Below, piece by piece: positions 29,008 to 38,816 of a DNA stretch of 64,000 nt (positions within the stretch are counted from its first letter, which is position 1; every line of letters starts with the position of its first letter). Origin of the DNA: Mesorhizobium sp. NZP2077 (GTDB lineage Bacteria > Pseudomonadota > Alphaproteobacteria > Rhizobiales > Rhizobiaceae); NCBI RefSeq assembly GCF_013170805.1, contig NZ_CP051293.1, positions 7,198,001 to 7,262,000 of the forward strand. Reading direction: 5' to 3'. A program made the position numbers and the translations under genes. Under the pieces are notes generated by a model. It was not told the origin of the DNA and made no database searches. It worked only from the letters and a program-made list of their open reading frames with translations.

Positions 29008-30003
29008 TCAGCCCCGCGCGGAATTCTTGCTGGTCAGGATACGTTCCCAGGCGAGCGCGTCGGCAACGATCTGGTCGAGGTCGTCGCGTTGCGGCGTCCA
29101 GCCGAGTTCCGCCCGGGCGAGGTCCGAATTGGCGACCACGGCCGCCGCATCGCCGGGACGCCGGTCGCCCATCTTGACCTCGAAATCATGGCCGAAGGCG
29201 CGCCGCACGCTCTCAATGACCTCGAGCACGGAATAGCCATGGCTGTAACCGCAATTGGCGACGAGGCTCGTGCCCCCGGCGCGCAGCCGTTGCAGGGCCA
29301 GGCGATGCGCCGCGGCTAGGTCACTGACATGGATATAGTCGCGCATGCAGGTGCCGTCTGGCGTCGGATAGTTGGTGCCGAACACCTGCATGAACGGGCG
29401 CTTGCCGAGTGCCGTCTCGCAGGCGACCTTGATCAGATGGGTGGCGCCCGGCGTCGACTGGCCGGTGCGACCCTTCGGATCGGCGCCGGCGACGTTGAAA
29501 TAGCGCAGCGCCGTGTAGCGTATGGGATGCGCTGTCGCCGCGTCGCGCAGCATCCATTCGCTCATCAACTTGGACAGGCCGTAAGGCGATTCCGGCGCCA
29601 GGCGGGCATCCTCGCGCACCGGCTCCAGCCCGGCGCCGCCATAGACGGCGGCGGTCGAGGAAAAGATGAAATTGGGCACGCCCTCGCGCACCGCGGTTTC
29701 GATCAGCGTGCGCGTCTTCGAAGTGTTGTTCTCGTAATAGGCAAGCGGGTCGGCGACCGATTCCGGGACCACGATGGAGCCGGCGAAATGGATGATGGCG
29801 TCGACCTTGTTCTCCCGGATGATCGATCCGACCAATTCCTTGTCGGCGACATCGCCAACGACGAGCTTTGCTTCCGGCGCCACCGCCCATTCGAAGCCGG
29901 TGGAAAGCCGGTCGAGAACGACCACACTTTCGCCGGCATCCAGCAATTCCCAGACCATGTGGCTGCCGATATAGCCGGCACCGCCTGTTACCAACACTGT
30001 CAT
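29008..30003 (-). CDS. galE: UDP-glucose 4-epimerase
   Basis: A 331-residue extended short-chain dehydrogenase. The NAD-binding loop TGGAGYIGSH is at residues 6-15, the catalytic Ser/Tyr set is in FSSTAAVYG and SPYGLSKLM (YxxxK), and RYFNVAGAD is the GalE signature. It supplies UDP-galactose for exopolysaccharide and lipopolysaccharide; in rhizobia this gene is often called exoB. GAGGTCGCGG precedes the ATG. Divergent from hemA. Confidence 0.93.
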   Translation of the reverse strand: MTVLVTGGAGYIGSHMVWELLDAGESVVVLDRLSTGFEWAVAPEAKLVVGDVADKELVGSIIRENKVDAIIHFAGSIVVPESVADPLAYYENNTSKTRTLIETAVREGVPNFIFSSTAAVYGGAGLEPVREDARLAPESPYGLSKLMSEWMLRDAATAHPIRYTALRYFNVAGADPKGRTGQSTPGATHLIKVACETALGKRPFMQVFGTNYPTPDGTCMRDYIHVSDLAAAHRLALQRLRAGGTSLVANCGYSHGYSVLEVIESVRRAFGHDFEVKMGDRRPGDAAAVVANSDLARAELGWTPQRDDLDQIVADALAWERILTSKNSARG

Positions 30004-30132
30004 CCGCGACCTCGCATCTCAAGATTTTTCGGAAACTGTCTCAACCCCCGCTCTACTGGAAAGTCCGCCGCGTGGCCATTAGAACCCTTGGTAACCGGCG
30101 TTCACCAAATTTGGCATCGTGCTGAAACAAAG

Positions 30133-30146
30133 TTGATCCACATCAA
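30133..30146. promoter_or_regulatory. FNR/FixK-type box upstream of hemA
   Basis: TTGAT-CCAC-ATCAA is a perfect match to the FNR/FixK consensus (TTGAT-N4-ATCAA). It is centred about 130 bp before the hemA start, in the galE-hemA divergent gap. In Bradyrhizobium hemA is under FixK control through such a site. A second small dyad (GACCA-AAA-TGGTC, 30201-30213) lies between it and the gene. Confidence 0.75.
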
Positions 30147-30269
30147 AGGAATAGGCCACGATCCGTGGTCGTTAGGAACAGGTCCGGGGCGTGGCATTTT
30201 GACCAAAATGGTCCGGTGGACGACCAATAGGGCAATGATTATGATCCCGCGCAAAATTGGGAAGCCGAC

Positions 30270-31547
30270 ATGAACTACCAGCGGTTCTTCGAAGAAGCGA
30301 TCGACCAGCTCCACGCGGAGCGTCGCTATCGTGTCTTCGCCGACCTTGAGCGTATCGCGGGCAAGTTTCCGCGCGCCATATGGCGTTCCAATGGCCGTGC
30401 CGAGGAAATCACCGTCTGGTGTTCCAACGACTATCTCGGCATGGGCCAGCATCCCGATGTCATCGCCGCGTTCCAGGAAGCGGCCGGCAAGATGGGTTCG
30501 GGCGCCGGCGGCACCCGCAACATTTCCGGCACTTCCAACCCGCTGGTCGAGCTCGAGCATGAGCTTGCCGACCTGCACGGCAAGGACGCCGCCCTGGTCT
30601 TCACCTCCGGCTTCGTCTCCAACGAAGCGTCGATTTCGACCATTGCGCGGCTTTTGCCCAACTGCCTGATCATCTCGGACGAGCTGAACCACGCCTCGAT
30701 GATCGAGGGTGTGCGGCGCTCGGGCGCCGAGAAGAAGATCTTCCGCCACAACGATGTCGCGCATCTGGAAAGCCTGTTGCAGGCGGCGGGGCGCGAGCGC
30801 GCCAAGCTGATCGTCTTCGAAAGCGTCTATTCGATGGACGGCGACATCGCGCCGATCAGAGAGATCGTCGAACTCGCCGAGCGCTACAACGCCATGACCT
30901 ATATCGACGAGGTCCATGCGGTGGGCATGTACGGGCCGCGCGGCGGCGGCATCACCGAGCGCGAGGGCCTGGCCGACCGTATCGACATCATCGAAGGCAC
31001 GCTGGCCAAGGCGTTCGGCACGTTGGGCGGCTACATCACCGGCACCAGTGCAGTCATCGACGCGGTGCGCTCCTATGCGCCGGGCTTCATCTTCACCACG
31101 GCGCTGCCGCCAGCGATCGCCGCGGCGGCAACCACCTCGATCCGCCATTTGAAGCGCTCGCAGGCCGAGCGCGACGCACAGCAGCAGCAGGCGAGCCGGA
31201 CCAAGCAGATCCTGTCGGCGGCCGGTTTGCCGGTGATGGAGTCGCCAACCCATATCGTGCCGGTGCTGGTCGGAGACCCCGAGCTCTGCAAGATGGCCAG
31301 TGACCGCCTGCTCGGCGTGCACGGCATCTACATCCAGCCGATCAACTACCCGACCGTGCCGCGCGGCACGGAGCGGCTGCGCATCACGCCGACACCGTTC
31401 CATTCCGACACGCTGATCGCGGGGCTGCAGGACGCGCTGATCGAGACCTGGGATGCGCTGGGCATTCCCTACGGCTCCGCCGGCCGGCCCACTGTCGCCA
31501 AGAGCGACCGGATCGTTCCTCTGCTGGTGCCGAAGTCGGGCGGTTGA
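30270..31547 (+). CDS. hemA: 5-aminolevulinate synthase
   Basis: A 425-residue PLP enzyme condensing glycine and succinyl-CoA, the first step of haem synthesis in alphaproteobacteria. Motifs: [33 protein letters not shown], and the PLP lysine K247 in [12 protein letters not shown]. Length is normal. It is monocistronic behind an intergenic region with an FNR/FixK box, so microaerobic induction is likely. The strip 31548-31702 after it has no gene. Confidence 0.95.
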   Translation: MNYQRFFEEAIDQLHAERRYRVFADLERIAGKFPRAIWRSNGRAEEITVWCSNDYLGMGQHPDVIAAFQEAAGKMGSGAGGTRNISGTSNPLVELEHELADLHGKDAALVFTSGFVSNEASISTIARLLPNCLIISDELNHASMIEGVRRSGAEKKIFRHNDVAHLESLLQAAGRERAKLIVFESVYSMDGDIAPIREIVELAERYNAMTYIDEVHAVGMYGPRGGGITEREGLADRIDIIEGTLAKAFGTLGGYITGTSAVIDAVRSYAPGFIFTTALPPAIAAAATTSIRHLKRSQAERDAQQQQASRTKQILSAAGLPVMESPTHIVPVLVGDPELCKMASDRLLGVHGIYIQPINYPTVPRGTERLRITPTPFHSDTLIAGLQDALIETWDALGIPYGSAGRPTVAKSDRIVPLLVPKSGG

Positions 31548-31702
31548 AGCCCGTTTGAAACTCTACTCTGACGGCCATCTGACGCAGGTTTCTGCGCTTC
31601 CGGTGCTCACGGAACTGAATGTCCACCGCGCTCCGGTTCTCGAAACCCACGCCAGCCGACTCGTCGGAGCGATTTTCAATTCGGGCTTCGTCGGCGGCTC
31701 AG

Positions 31703-32869
31703 CTAGACGGTTTTCATCCATTTCGCCAGTCGATGCGCCGCTTCCTCGACCTGGTCGAGGCGGCGGTGGAAGCACAGCCTGAGGAAGGCTTCGCCGCCGG
31801 GACCGAAGGCGGTGCCCGGCGCCAGGCCGACATTGGCCTTGTCGACGATGTCGAAGGCCGCCGTGCGGGAATCGGTGATGCCGTCGACGGTGAAGAACAG
31901 ATAGAAGGCGCCCTGCGGCACGGTAAACCTTGCGCAGCCGGTGGCGCCAAGAATGCCGCAGACCAGGTCGCGTGCTTTCCTCGCCCGCTCCACCTGTTCG
32001 GCGACGAAACCATCGCCCTCGTCAAGGGCTGCGACCGCGCCGCGCTGCATGAACTGAGCGACGCCGGAATTCGAATACTGGATCAGGTTCTCGAACACCT
32101 GCTGCAGGCTAGGATGCGTCTTGATCCAGCCGACACGCCAGCCGGTCATCGCCCAGTTCTTTGAAAAGGAGTTGACGAACAGGATGCGGTCTTCCTCTGT
32201 CGCGATGTCGAGGAAGGACGGCGCGCGGCCATGGCCATAGTGGAACAGCGAATAGATCTCGTCGGCGATGATCCAGACATTCCTGGCGCGTGCGAGATCG
32301 AGGATCGCCTGCAAGGTCTCATGATCGGCGGTCCAGCCGGTCGGGTTCGACGGCGTGTTGATGAACAGCGCCTTTGTACGCGGCGTGATCGCCGCGGCGA
32401 TCTTCTCGACGTCACAGGACCAGCCATTGCCGGAATGGTCGAGCGTGACCGCCACCGGAACAGCTCCCGACAGGGCGGCGGCGGCATCGAAATTCGGCCA
32501 GGCTGGCGACAGATAGATCACCTCGTCGCCCGCGCCGGCGAGAGCGGTGAGCGACATCTGGATGGCATGCATGCCGGATCCGGTGACGATGAATTGTTCC
32601 TCGGGGAACGTCTTGCCGAAATGCCTGGCGTAGTAGCGTGACAGCGCCTGCCTGAGATCCGGAATGCCCCGCTGCCAAGTGTAGAACGTCTCGCCGCCGG
32701 CCAGCGCTTTCGACGCGGCATCGGTGATGAAGGCGGGTGTCGGCAGATCACCCTCGCCGGCCCAGAGCGGGATCAGACCCTCACGCAGGCGGCCGTAATT
32801 GACGACGGCGACAATGCCGCTTTCCGGTGCGGCGCGGGCTTCAGCGCGAAAGCTGTCGATCAGGCTCAT
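31703..32869 (-). CDS. Class I/II PLP-dependent aminotransferase
   Basis: A 388-residue fold-type I aminotransferase of the aspartate family. Visible landmarks are TPSNPTG, IIADEIYSLF, the PLP lysine K237 in NSFSKNWAMTGWR, and a C-terminal LRLCFH with the carboxylate-binding Arg. The ATG gives MSLIDSFRAE; a TTG two codons upstream is also open. Substrate cannot be fixed from sequence. It stands between hemA and mscL, separated from mscL by a terminator. Confidence 0.85.
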   Translation of the reverse strand: MSLIDSFRAEARAAPESGIVAVVNYGRLREGLIPLWAGEGDLPTPAFITDAASKALAGGETFYTWQRGIPDLRQALSRYYARHFGKTFPEEQFIVTGSGMHAIQMSLTALAGAGDEVIYLSPAWPNFDAAAALSGAVPVAVTLDHSGNGWSCDVEKIAAAITPRTKALFINTPSNPTGWTADHETLQAILDLARARNVWIIADEIYSLFHYGHGRAPSFLDIATEEDRILFVNSFSKNWAMTGWRVGWIKTHPSLQQVFENLIQYSNSGVAQFMQRGAVAALDEGDGFVAEQVERARKARDLVCGILGATGCARFTVPQGAFYLFFTVDGITDSRTAAFDIVDKANVGLAPGTAFGPGGEAFLRLCFHRRLDQVEEAAHRLAKWMKTV

Positions 32870-32922
32870 GGACAAATCCGTTTTTGATTAGGGCTGCCGC
32901 TCTTTACCAGATGCTAGAACAG

Positions 32923-32952
32923 AAAACCCCGGCCGCGAACGGCCGGGGTTTT
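32923..32952 (-). terminator. Rho-independent terminator after mscL
   Basis: A perfect 13-bp stem (AAAACCCCGGCCG / CGGCCGGGGTTTT) with a CGAA loop lies 22 bp past the mscL stop. T-runs on both strands make it capable of acting in either direction, so it also insulates the aminotransferase promoter. Confidence 0.9.
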
Positions 32953-32974
32953 GGTCCAGCAATACCTGGCTGAA

Positions 32975-33397
32975 TTATCGCTTCGCGAGCAGATCGCGGA
33001 TTTCGGTGAGCAATGCGACATCAGCCGGCGGCGGTGCTGCGGGCGCAGCAGGCTTCTCGCGCTCGAGCTTCTTACGCAGATTGTTCACGGCCTTGACCAT
33101 GAGAAAGATGATGAAGGCGAGGATGAGGAAGTTCAGCACCGCGGTGATGAAGCTGCCATAGGCGAGGACGGCGCCGTGCGCCTTGGCATCAACAAGCGTC
33201 GTGGCCTTGTTGTCCAAGGACAGCGGCAGGAAATAATTGTTGAAATCCAGTCCGCCGAAAATCGCGCCGACAATCGGCATGATGACGTCGTCGACCAACG
33301 ACTTGACGATAGTGCCAAAGGAAGCGCCGATGATGACGCCGACCGCAAGGTCCATCACGTTGCCTTTGGAAATGAATTCCTGGAATTCTTTCAGCAT
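32975..33397 (-). CDS. mscL: Large-conductance mechanosensitive channel
   Basis: A 140-residue channel protein. [20 protein letters not shown] is the canonical N-terminus, with two membrane helices (about 15-45 and 70-95) and a charged C-terminal helix after a Pro/Ala-rich linker. It releases solutes on hypo-osmotic shock. AAGGAGGG precedes the ATG. Monocistronic, with a strong terminator. Confidence 0.96.
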   Translation of the reverse strand: MLKEFQEFISKGNVMDLAVGVIIGASFGTIVKSLVDDVIMPIVGAIFGGLDFNNYFLPLSLDNKATTLVDAKAHGAVLAYGSFITAVLNFLILAFIIFLMVKAVNNLRKKLEREKPAAPAAPPPADVALLTEIRDLLAKR

Positions 33398-33648
33398 TCG
33401 ACCCTCCTTGTCATGACCGGCCGCGCTGCCGCTCCGTCCTTGCGGCATCGACCTGAAGGCAACATAACAAAAACCTGAGGTTGCAACATGGGCAAAAAGG
33501 GGAAAACAACCTCTTTCTCCTTCCCTGACGGCAGCTTGCGAAAACCGTAGCCTTCATGCTCCGAAAGCCTCGGTGGACATGGGCCCTGAGCTGTGATTGC
33601 GTCTGGGCAAGCCGGGTTGAAATTCGGCACAGGGAGGATTTTGCCGGC

Positions 33649-36600
33649 GTGCAGGGCTTGTTCATCGTCATCATTGCGATCGCCTATGTGACGCTGCTGT
33701 TCGCCATCGCCAGCCTGGGCGACCGCCGCTCGGCGATTTCAGGGCCGAGCCGGGCGCGCCCTTTCATCTACGCGCTCAGCCTTGCCATCTACTGCACCTC
33801 GTGGACCTTCTTCGGCTCGGTCGGCCTGTCCTCCGAACGCGGCCTCGAATTCCTCGGCATCTATACCGGCCCGGTGCTGGTGTTCGTGTTTGGTTTTCCG
33901 CTGCTCAACCGCATCGTGCGGCTGGCCAAGACCGAGAAGATCACTTCCATTGCCGACTTCCTCGGCGCGCGCTACGGCAAGAGTTTTACCGTCGCCGCGA
34001 TCGCCACCCTGATCGCCACCATCGGCGCGGTGCCCTATATCGCGCTCCAGCTGAAGGCGATCTCCGGTTCGGTCAGCCTGATGGTCGAGCATTATACGGG
34101 ATCGCCGCCCTCCTTCGATCCGTTCGTCAGCGACATCTCGCTGGTCGTCGCCATGCTGCTGGCGCTGTTTGCGGTGCTGTTCGGCACCCGCCATGCCGAC
34201 GCCACCGAGCATCAGGACGGGCTGGTGCTGGCGGTGGCGGTCGAAACCGTGGTCAAGCTCGCCGCCTTCCTGGCGATCGGCCTGATGGTGACTTTCCTGA
34301 TCTTCGGCGGCCCGGGCGACATGTTCGCGAAGCTGGCGCAGAATACCCAGGTGCGACAGGCGATGGGCTACAACACGTCGCTCGCCACCTGGCTGGTGCT
34401 GACTGGCCTCAGCGGCTGTGCCATCATCATGCTGCCGCGGCAGTTCTACGTCACCATCGTCGAGAACCGCGGCGAGGCCGAGTTGCGCACCGCGACCTGG
34501 GTGTTTCCGCTCTACCTCGTGGCGATCAACCTGTTCGTGCTGCCGATCGCGTTTGCCGGCTTGTCGCTGGTCGGCACCGGCACCAGCAGCGATCTCTACG
34601 TGCTGTCGCTGCCCCTGTTCAGCGGCCATGATTTGCTCGCCATGGCGGCCTTCGTCGGCGGGCTGTCGGCGGCAACGGCCATGGTGATCGTCGAAAGCGT
34701 GGCGCTGTCGATCATGATTTCCAACGACCTCGTCATTCCGCTGTTCGTGCGCCGCCTGCTCAAGACCTCAACCTCGGAGACCGAGGATTGGTCGACGCTG
34801 ATTCTCAATGTGCGGCGCGGGGCGATCTTCATCCTGTTGTTCATCGCCTTTCTCTACTATCGCCAGAGCACCAACAGCGCGCGGCTGTCGTCGATCGGCC
34901 TGATGTCGTTCGCGGCCATTGCGCAGTTCGCGCCGGCGCTGGTCGGCGGGCTGATCTGGCGCGGCGCCAATGGCCGGGGTGCCGCACTCGGGATGGTCGC
35001 CGGCATCCTCGTCTGGGGCTACACGCTGCTTTTGCCGTCACTTGTCGCGCCCGATGCCGATATCCTCTTAAACGGGCTGTTTGGCTTCGAGGCGTTGCGG
35101 CCGCAGGCATTGTTCGGCACGGTGGCCGAACCGCTGAATCATGGCGTGTTGTGGAGCCTGTCGATCAACACGCTGTTTTTCGCCCTTGGCTCGCTGTCGC
35201 GCGCATCAGTGCCGCTGGAACGCATCCAGGCGTCGATCTTCGTGCCAAGAGATGCCGGCCCGATGCCGAGCCTGCGCCGCTTCCGCACCGCCATCACCGT
35301 CAACGATCTCAAGGACACGATCGGGCGCTACCTCGGCGTCGAGCGCACCGAGCGCTCGTTCCAGTCGTTCGAGAAGACCAACGGCACCACGCTGCTCGGC
35401 AAGGAGCAGGCGAGCATGGACGTCATCCGCTTCTCCGAGCAGCTTTTGGCCAGTGCCGTGGGCTCCTCCTCGGCGCGGCTCATCCTGTCGCTGCTGTTTC
35501 GACGCCATGACCGCGAATCCCGCGATGCCTTCCGATTACTCGACGACGCCACCGAGGCGCTGCAGCACAACCGCGACCTGTTGCAGATCGCGCTCGACCA
35601 GATGGAGCAAGGCATCACCGTCTTCGACCGCGATTTCCGCCTGATCTGCTGGAATCGCCAATACCGGGCGCTGTTCGACCTACCCGACGAGATGGGCCAG
35701 GTCGGCGTCTCGCTCGACCAGATTCTGCGCCATCTCGCCGAGCGCGGCGACATCCCCTCCGACCAGCGCGTGACGATGCTCAACCGGCTGACCAGTTTCG
35801 TCAGCCCCTGGCAGATGGAGCTGAAGACCAGCGGCCGCATCCTGGAGCTGCGCTCCAACCCGATGCCGGATGGCGGCATCGTTGCCACCTATGCCGACAT
35901 TTCCGGGCGCGTCGAGCAGGATCTGGCGCTGAAACGCGCCAATGAATCGCTGGAACAGCGCGTCAAGACCCGCACCATCGAGTTGACCCGGGTCAACGAG
36001 GAACTGGCGCAGGCGCAGATGCTGGCCGAGGAGGCCAATCTCGGCAAGACGCGCTTCCTTGCCGCCGCCGGCCACGACATCCTGCAGCCCTTGAACGCCG
36101 CCCGGCTCTATTGCTCGTCGCTGATCGAGAAGGCCGGCAAGGGTCCGGCCGGCAAGGCGGCGGTCAACATCGAATCCGCGCTGGAATCGGTCGAGACCAT
36201 TTTGGGCGCCGTGCTCGACATTTCGCGCCTCGACGCCGGCGCCATGAAGCCGGACGATACCGCCTTCAACCTCGACGGATTGCTGCGCCAGATCGGCAAT
36301 GATTTTCGGCCAATGGCAGCCGAAAAGAAGCTTGAGCTGACCATCATGACCTCGTCGCTCACCGTGATGACCGACCGCAATTTGTTACGCCGCCTGATCC
36401 AGAATCTCGTTTCCAACGCCATCAAATACACCCGGCACGGCCGCATCCTGGTCGGCGTGCGACGGCGCGGCGAACTTGCTGAAATCCAGGTGATCGATAC
36501 CGGCATCGGCATTGCCGGCGATAAGCTGAACACGGTCTTCCATGAATTCACCCGGCTGGATGAAGGTGCACGCGAAGCCGAGGGCCTCGGCCTCGGCCTC

Positions 36601-37134
36601 TCCATCGTCGATCGCATCGCTCGCGTGCTGAGACTCGAAATCCGCATCTTCTCAAATCCTGGCAAAGGCACGCGGTTCTCGGTCATCCTGCCGGTGGCGG
36701 CGGTGGCGGTGCCGCGGCGCGAGACCGAGAAAGCACCGGCGCGCCCGGCTTCTTCGCTTGCCGGGCTGGCAGTGCTTTGCATCGACAACGACGCGCGTAT
36801 CCTCGACGGCATGCGGTTGCTGCTCGAAGGCTGGGGGTGCAGCGTCGACACCGCCTCCGGGTCGGAGGATCTTTTGCGACCCGGCGCGCGCCGGCCCGAT
36901 ATCGTGCTTGCCGACTATCACCTCGACGGCGCCACGGGGCTCGACGCGATCAGGACCCTGCGCGTGGCCTACGGCCAGGATCTTGCGTGCGTGCTGGTCA
37001 CCGCCGACCGTTCCAACGAGGTGCGCGCCGCAGCAAGCGAGCTCGACGTTCCGGTGATCAACAAGCCGCTGAAACCGGCGGTGCTGCGCTCGATGATGGC
37101 CCGGGTCAGACCGCTGGCGTCAGCGGCCGAATAA
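33649..37134 (+). CDS. Hybrid histidine kinase with N-terminal SSS transporter domain
   Basis: An 1161-residue protein. Residues 1 to about 500 are a sodium/solute-symporter-like domain with some 12 membrane segments; then a PAS domain (DQMEQGITVFDRDFRLICWN, about 645), a coiled linker, HisKA with the phospho-His near 808 (AAGHDILQPLNAARL), a HATPase with DTGIGIAGDKL and GLGLGLSIV, and a C-terminal receiver with Asp near 1088 (LADYHLDG). CbrA/ErcS'-like kinases share this build and sense carbon sources or alcohols. The start is GTG with GGGAGG upstream. It faces a LuxR-type regulator whose stop is 3 bp away, a likely partner. Confidence 0.88.
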   Translation: MQGLFIVIIAIAYVTLLFAIASLGDRRSAISGPSRARPFIYALSLAIYCTSWTFFGSVGLSSERGLEFLGIYTGPVLVFVFGFPLLNRIVRLAKTEKITSIADFLGARYGKSFTVAAIATLIATIGAVPYIALQLKAISGSVSLMVEHYTGSPPSFDPFVSDISLVVAMLLALFAVLFGTRHADATEHQDGLVLAVAVETVVKLAAFLAIGLMVTFLIFGGPGDMFAKLAQNTQVRQAMGYNTSLATWLVLTGLSGCAIIMLPRQFYVTIVENRGEAELRTATWVFPLYLVAINLFVLPIAFAGLSLVGTGTSSDLYVLSLPLFSGHDLLAMAAFVGGLSAATAMVIVESVALSIMISNDLVIPLFVRRLLKTSTSETEDWSTLILNVRRGAIFILLFIAFLYYRQSTNSARLSSIGLMSFAAIAQFAPALVGGLIWRGANGRGAALGMVAGILVWGYTLLLPSLVAPDADILLNGLFGFEALRPQALFGTVAEPLNHGVLWSLSINTLFFALGSLSRASVPLERIQASIFVPRDAGPMPSLRRFRTAITVNDLKDTIGRYLGVERTERSFQSFEKTNGTTLLGKEQASMDVIRFSEQLLASAVGSSSARLILSLLFRRHDRESRDAFRLLDDATEALQHNRDLLQIALDQMEQGITVFDRDFRLICWNRQYRALFDLPDEMGQVGVSLDQILRHLAERGDIPSDQRVTMLNRLTSFVSPWQMELKTSGRILELRSNPMPDGGIVATYADISGRVEQDLALKRANESLEQRVKTRTIELTRVNEELAQAQMLAEEANLGKTRFLAAAGHDILQPLNAARLYCSSLIEKAGKGPAGKAAVNIESALESVETILGAVLDISRLDAGAMKPDDTAFNLDGLLRQIGNDFRPMAAEKKLELTIMTSSLTVMTDRNLLRRLIQNLVSNAIKYTRHGRILVGVRRRGELAEIQVIDTGIGIAGDKLNTVFHEFTRLDEGAREAEGLGLGLSIVDRIARVLRLEIRIFSNPGKGTRFSVILPVAAVAVPRRETEKAPARPASSLAGLAVLCIDNDARILDGMRLLLEGWGCSVDTASGSEDLLRPGARRPDIVLADYHLDGATGLDAIRTLRVAYGQDLACVLVTADRSNEVRAAASELDVPVINKPLKPAVLRSMMARVRPLASAAE

Positions 37135-37137
37135 CGA

Positions 37138-37797
37138 TTAGTGCGCTGGCTGCAACGGATCGCTGCCGATCTTTGACAAAAGGATCACCGCCTGGGTGCG
37201 GCTGTCGACGCCGAGCTTCTGCAGAACGGCCGAAACATGCGCCTTGATGGTCGCCTCGGAGACGCCGAGTTCGTAAGCGATCTGCTTGTTGAGCAAGCCT
37301 TCGGCCAGCATGCCGAGCACGCGGGTCTGCTGCGGCGTCAGCGCCTGCAGCCTTTTGATCAGGTCCGATATTTCAGGATCGCGCTCGACGCCGAGGTCGA
37401 CACCGACGGGCGCCGCGATGTCGCCGGCGAGCACCGATTGCACGGCGTTGCGGATTTCCTCCATACTCGCCGATTTGGAGATGAAGCCGGAGGCGCCAAG
37501 ATCGAGCGCGCGCCTGATGGTCGCCGGATCGTCATGCGCGGAGACCACGACAAGCGGCACCGCCGGATGGATGCCGCGCAACGAAATCAGGCCGGAGAGG
37601 CCGCTGGCACCTGGCATTGACAGGTCGAGCAGCACCAGATCGACATCCTCATTGGCCACGACCAGCGCCTTTGCGCTTTCGAAATCGCCGGCCTCGTGAA
37701 TGGCGGCGACATTGCCGATGCCGGCAAGTGCCTCGCGCAGAGCACCGCGAAACAGCGGATGATCGTCGGCGATGACGAAAGAATAGCCTGACGGCAA
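37138..37797 (-). CDS. LuxR/NarL-family response regulator
   Basis: A 219-residue regulator: receiver domain with ADDHPLFRGAL and phospho-acceptor LLDLSMPG (Asp near 58), then a helix-turn-helix (LTPQQTRVLGMLAEGLLNKQ, about 150-200). The start is TTG with GGGAGGG eight bases upstream. It is convergent with the hybrid kinase, the same arrangement seen for the ErcS'/ErbR-type pair controlling alcohol oxidation genes, so the two likely form a system; the target genes are not evident here. Confidence 0.88.
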   Translation of the reverse strand: MPSGYSFVIADDHPLFRGALREALAGIGNVAAIHEAGDFESAKALVVANEDVDLVLLDLSMPGASGLSGLISLRGIHPAVPLVVVSAHDDPATIRRALDLGASGFISKSASMEEIRNAVQSVLAGDIAAPVGVDLGVERDPEISDLIKRLQALTPQQTRVLGMLAEGLLNKQIAYELGVSEATIKAHVSAVLQKLGVDSRTQAVILLSKIGSDPLQPAH

Positions 37798-37923
37798 ATG
37801 TCCCTCCCCTAATCCCGTCGATGATTTTTAAGCTTTTCGGGACCAGTCGGACGATTATGAGAGGCTGCGCGCTGTTTTCAAGCGGCAAAACCAGCGCGCA
37901 GCGTTTTCCCTTGTCTACAGCGC

Positions 37924-38358
37924 TCAGGTCTTCTGCGAATTCAGCTGGGCGCCACCGCCATTGTCCTTGTCCATATCCTTGACGATGCCCATGAAGCCCT
38001 TCATGAAGCGTTCCATGTAGCTCATCGTCTTGTTGAAATCCTCTTCGCTCGGCAGTTTCGATTCCAGCCGCGCGGACAGCGAATTCTCCAGCTTGGTGAC
38101 ACGCTCATCCATTGCCTTCATCGAGGTTTGCAGGCGGTCGATTTCGTCCTGGAAAGCGGCGCGTTCGTCGGCTGCCACCTTGCAGACGAGCTGACCGGAG
38201 CGTTCCTCGCAGATCGACATCGCGCCGGTCTGCGTGTCCATGCGGACATAGCCGTTGGCGGATTTTTCCAGCCGGTAGCGGTCGGTTTCTTCCGAATAGG
38301 CTGACACCGCGACCAGTGAAACGAGTGCGGCGGGGATCAAGATGTGTTGCAGACGCAT
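37924..38358 (-). CDS. Secreted coiled-coil protein of unknown function
   Basis: A 144-residue protein with a signal peptide (MRLQHILIPAALVSLVAVSAYS), a small domain with two Cys (SICEERSGQLVC), and a coiled coil from about 70 to 125. GGAGGACAAC precedes the ATG. Probably periplasmic. Similar short proteins occur across Rhizobiales but I know no function. Its promoter faces the DUF952 gene. Confidence 0.7.
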   Translation of the reverse strand: MRLQHILIPAALVSLVAVSAYSEETDRYRLEKSANGYVRMDTQTGAMSICEERSGQLVCKVAADERAAFQDEIDRLQTSMKAMDERVTKLENSLSARLESKLPSEEDFNKTMSYMERFMKGFMGIVKDMDKDNGGGAQLNSQKT

Positions 38359-38465
38359 GTTGTCCTCCATGGCCAAGGCCTGAACTATCGCATGTTTGCG
38401 CCGGAAATGGGGAAGACCCTTGGCGTGGCCTTTCCCGCGTGGCTGGTTCGGACTATAGCGCAACC

Positions 38466-38816
38466 ATGTCTCAGTTTATCTACAAGATAACCCCGCAAGC
38501 GCCTTGGCGCGAGGCCGAAGCCAGTGGGCGCTTCACCGGCGCGCCGATCGACGTCGCCGACGGCTTCATCCATTTCTCCACGGCAGCACAGGTTCGGGAA
38601 ACCGCGGCAAAGCATTTTTCCGGCCAAACGGACCTTCTGCTGGTCGCCATCGACGGCGCCAGGCTGGGCGACGCGCTGAAATACGAGGTCTCGCGCGGCG
38701 GCGCGCTGTTTCCGCATCTTTACAGCGTGCTGGAACTGGACACCGTGCTGTGGGTCAAACCGCTGCCGCTCGGCGCCGATGGCACCCACCTCTTCCCGGC
38801 ACTGGAGGCCGAATGA
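38466..38816 (+). CDS. DUF952 family protein
   Basis: A 116-residue protein with the DUF952 pattern: IYKITPQAPWREAEASG, DGFIHFSTAAQV and LFPHLYSVLELDTV. Function of the family is unknown; it resembles the glutathione-S-transferase-adjacent small proteins seen in many bacteria. The stop overlaps the pyrD start by four bases, so it is translated with pyrD, as in many rhizobia. Confidence 0.88.
   Translation: MSQFIYKITPQAPWREAEASGRFTGAPIDVADGFIHFSTAAQVRETAAKHFSGQTDLLLVAIDGARLGDALKYEVSRGGALFPHLYSVLELDTVLWVKPLPLGADGTHLFPALEAE

Noticed and set aside
31548..31702. Possible dispersed repeat between hemA and the aminotransferase
   Set aside because: The sequence looks like a non-coding rhizobial repeat, but no internal symmetry or second copy is visible in this window.
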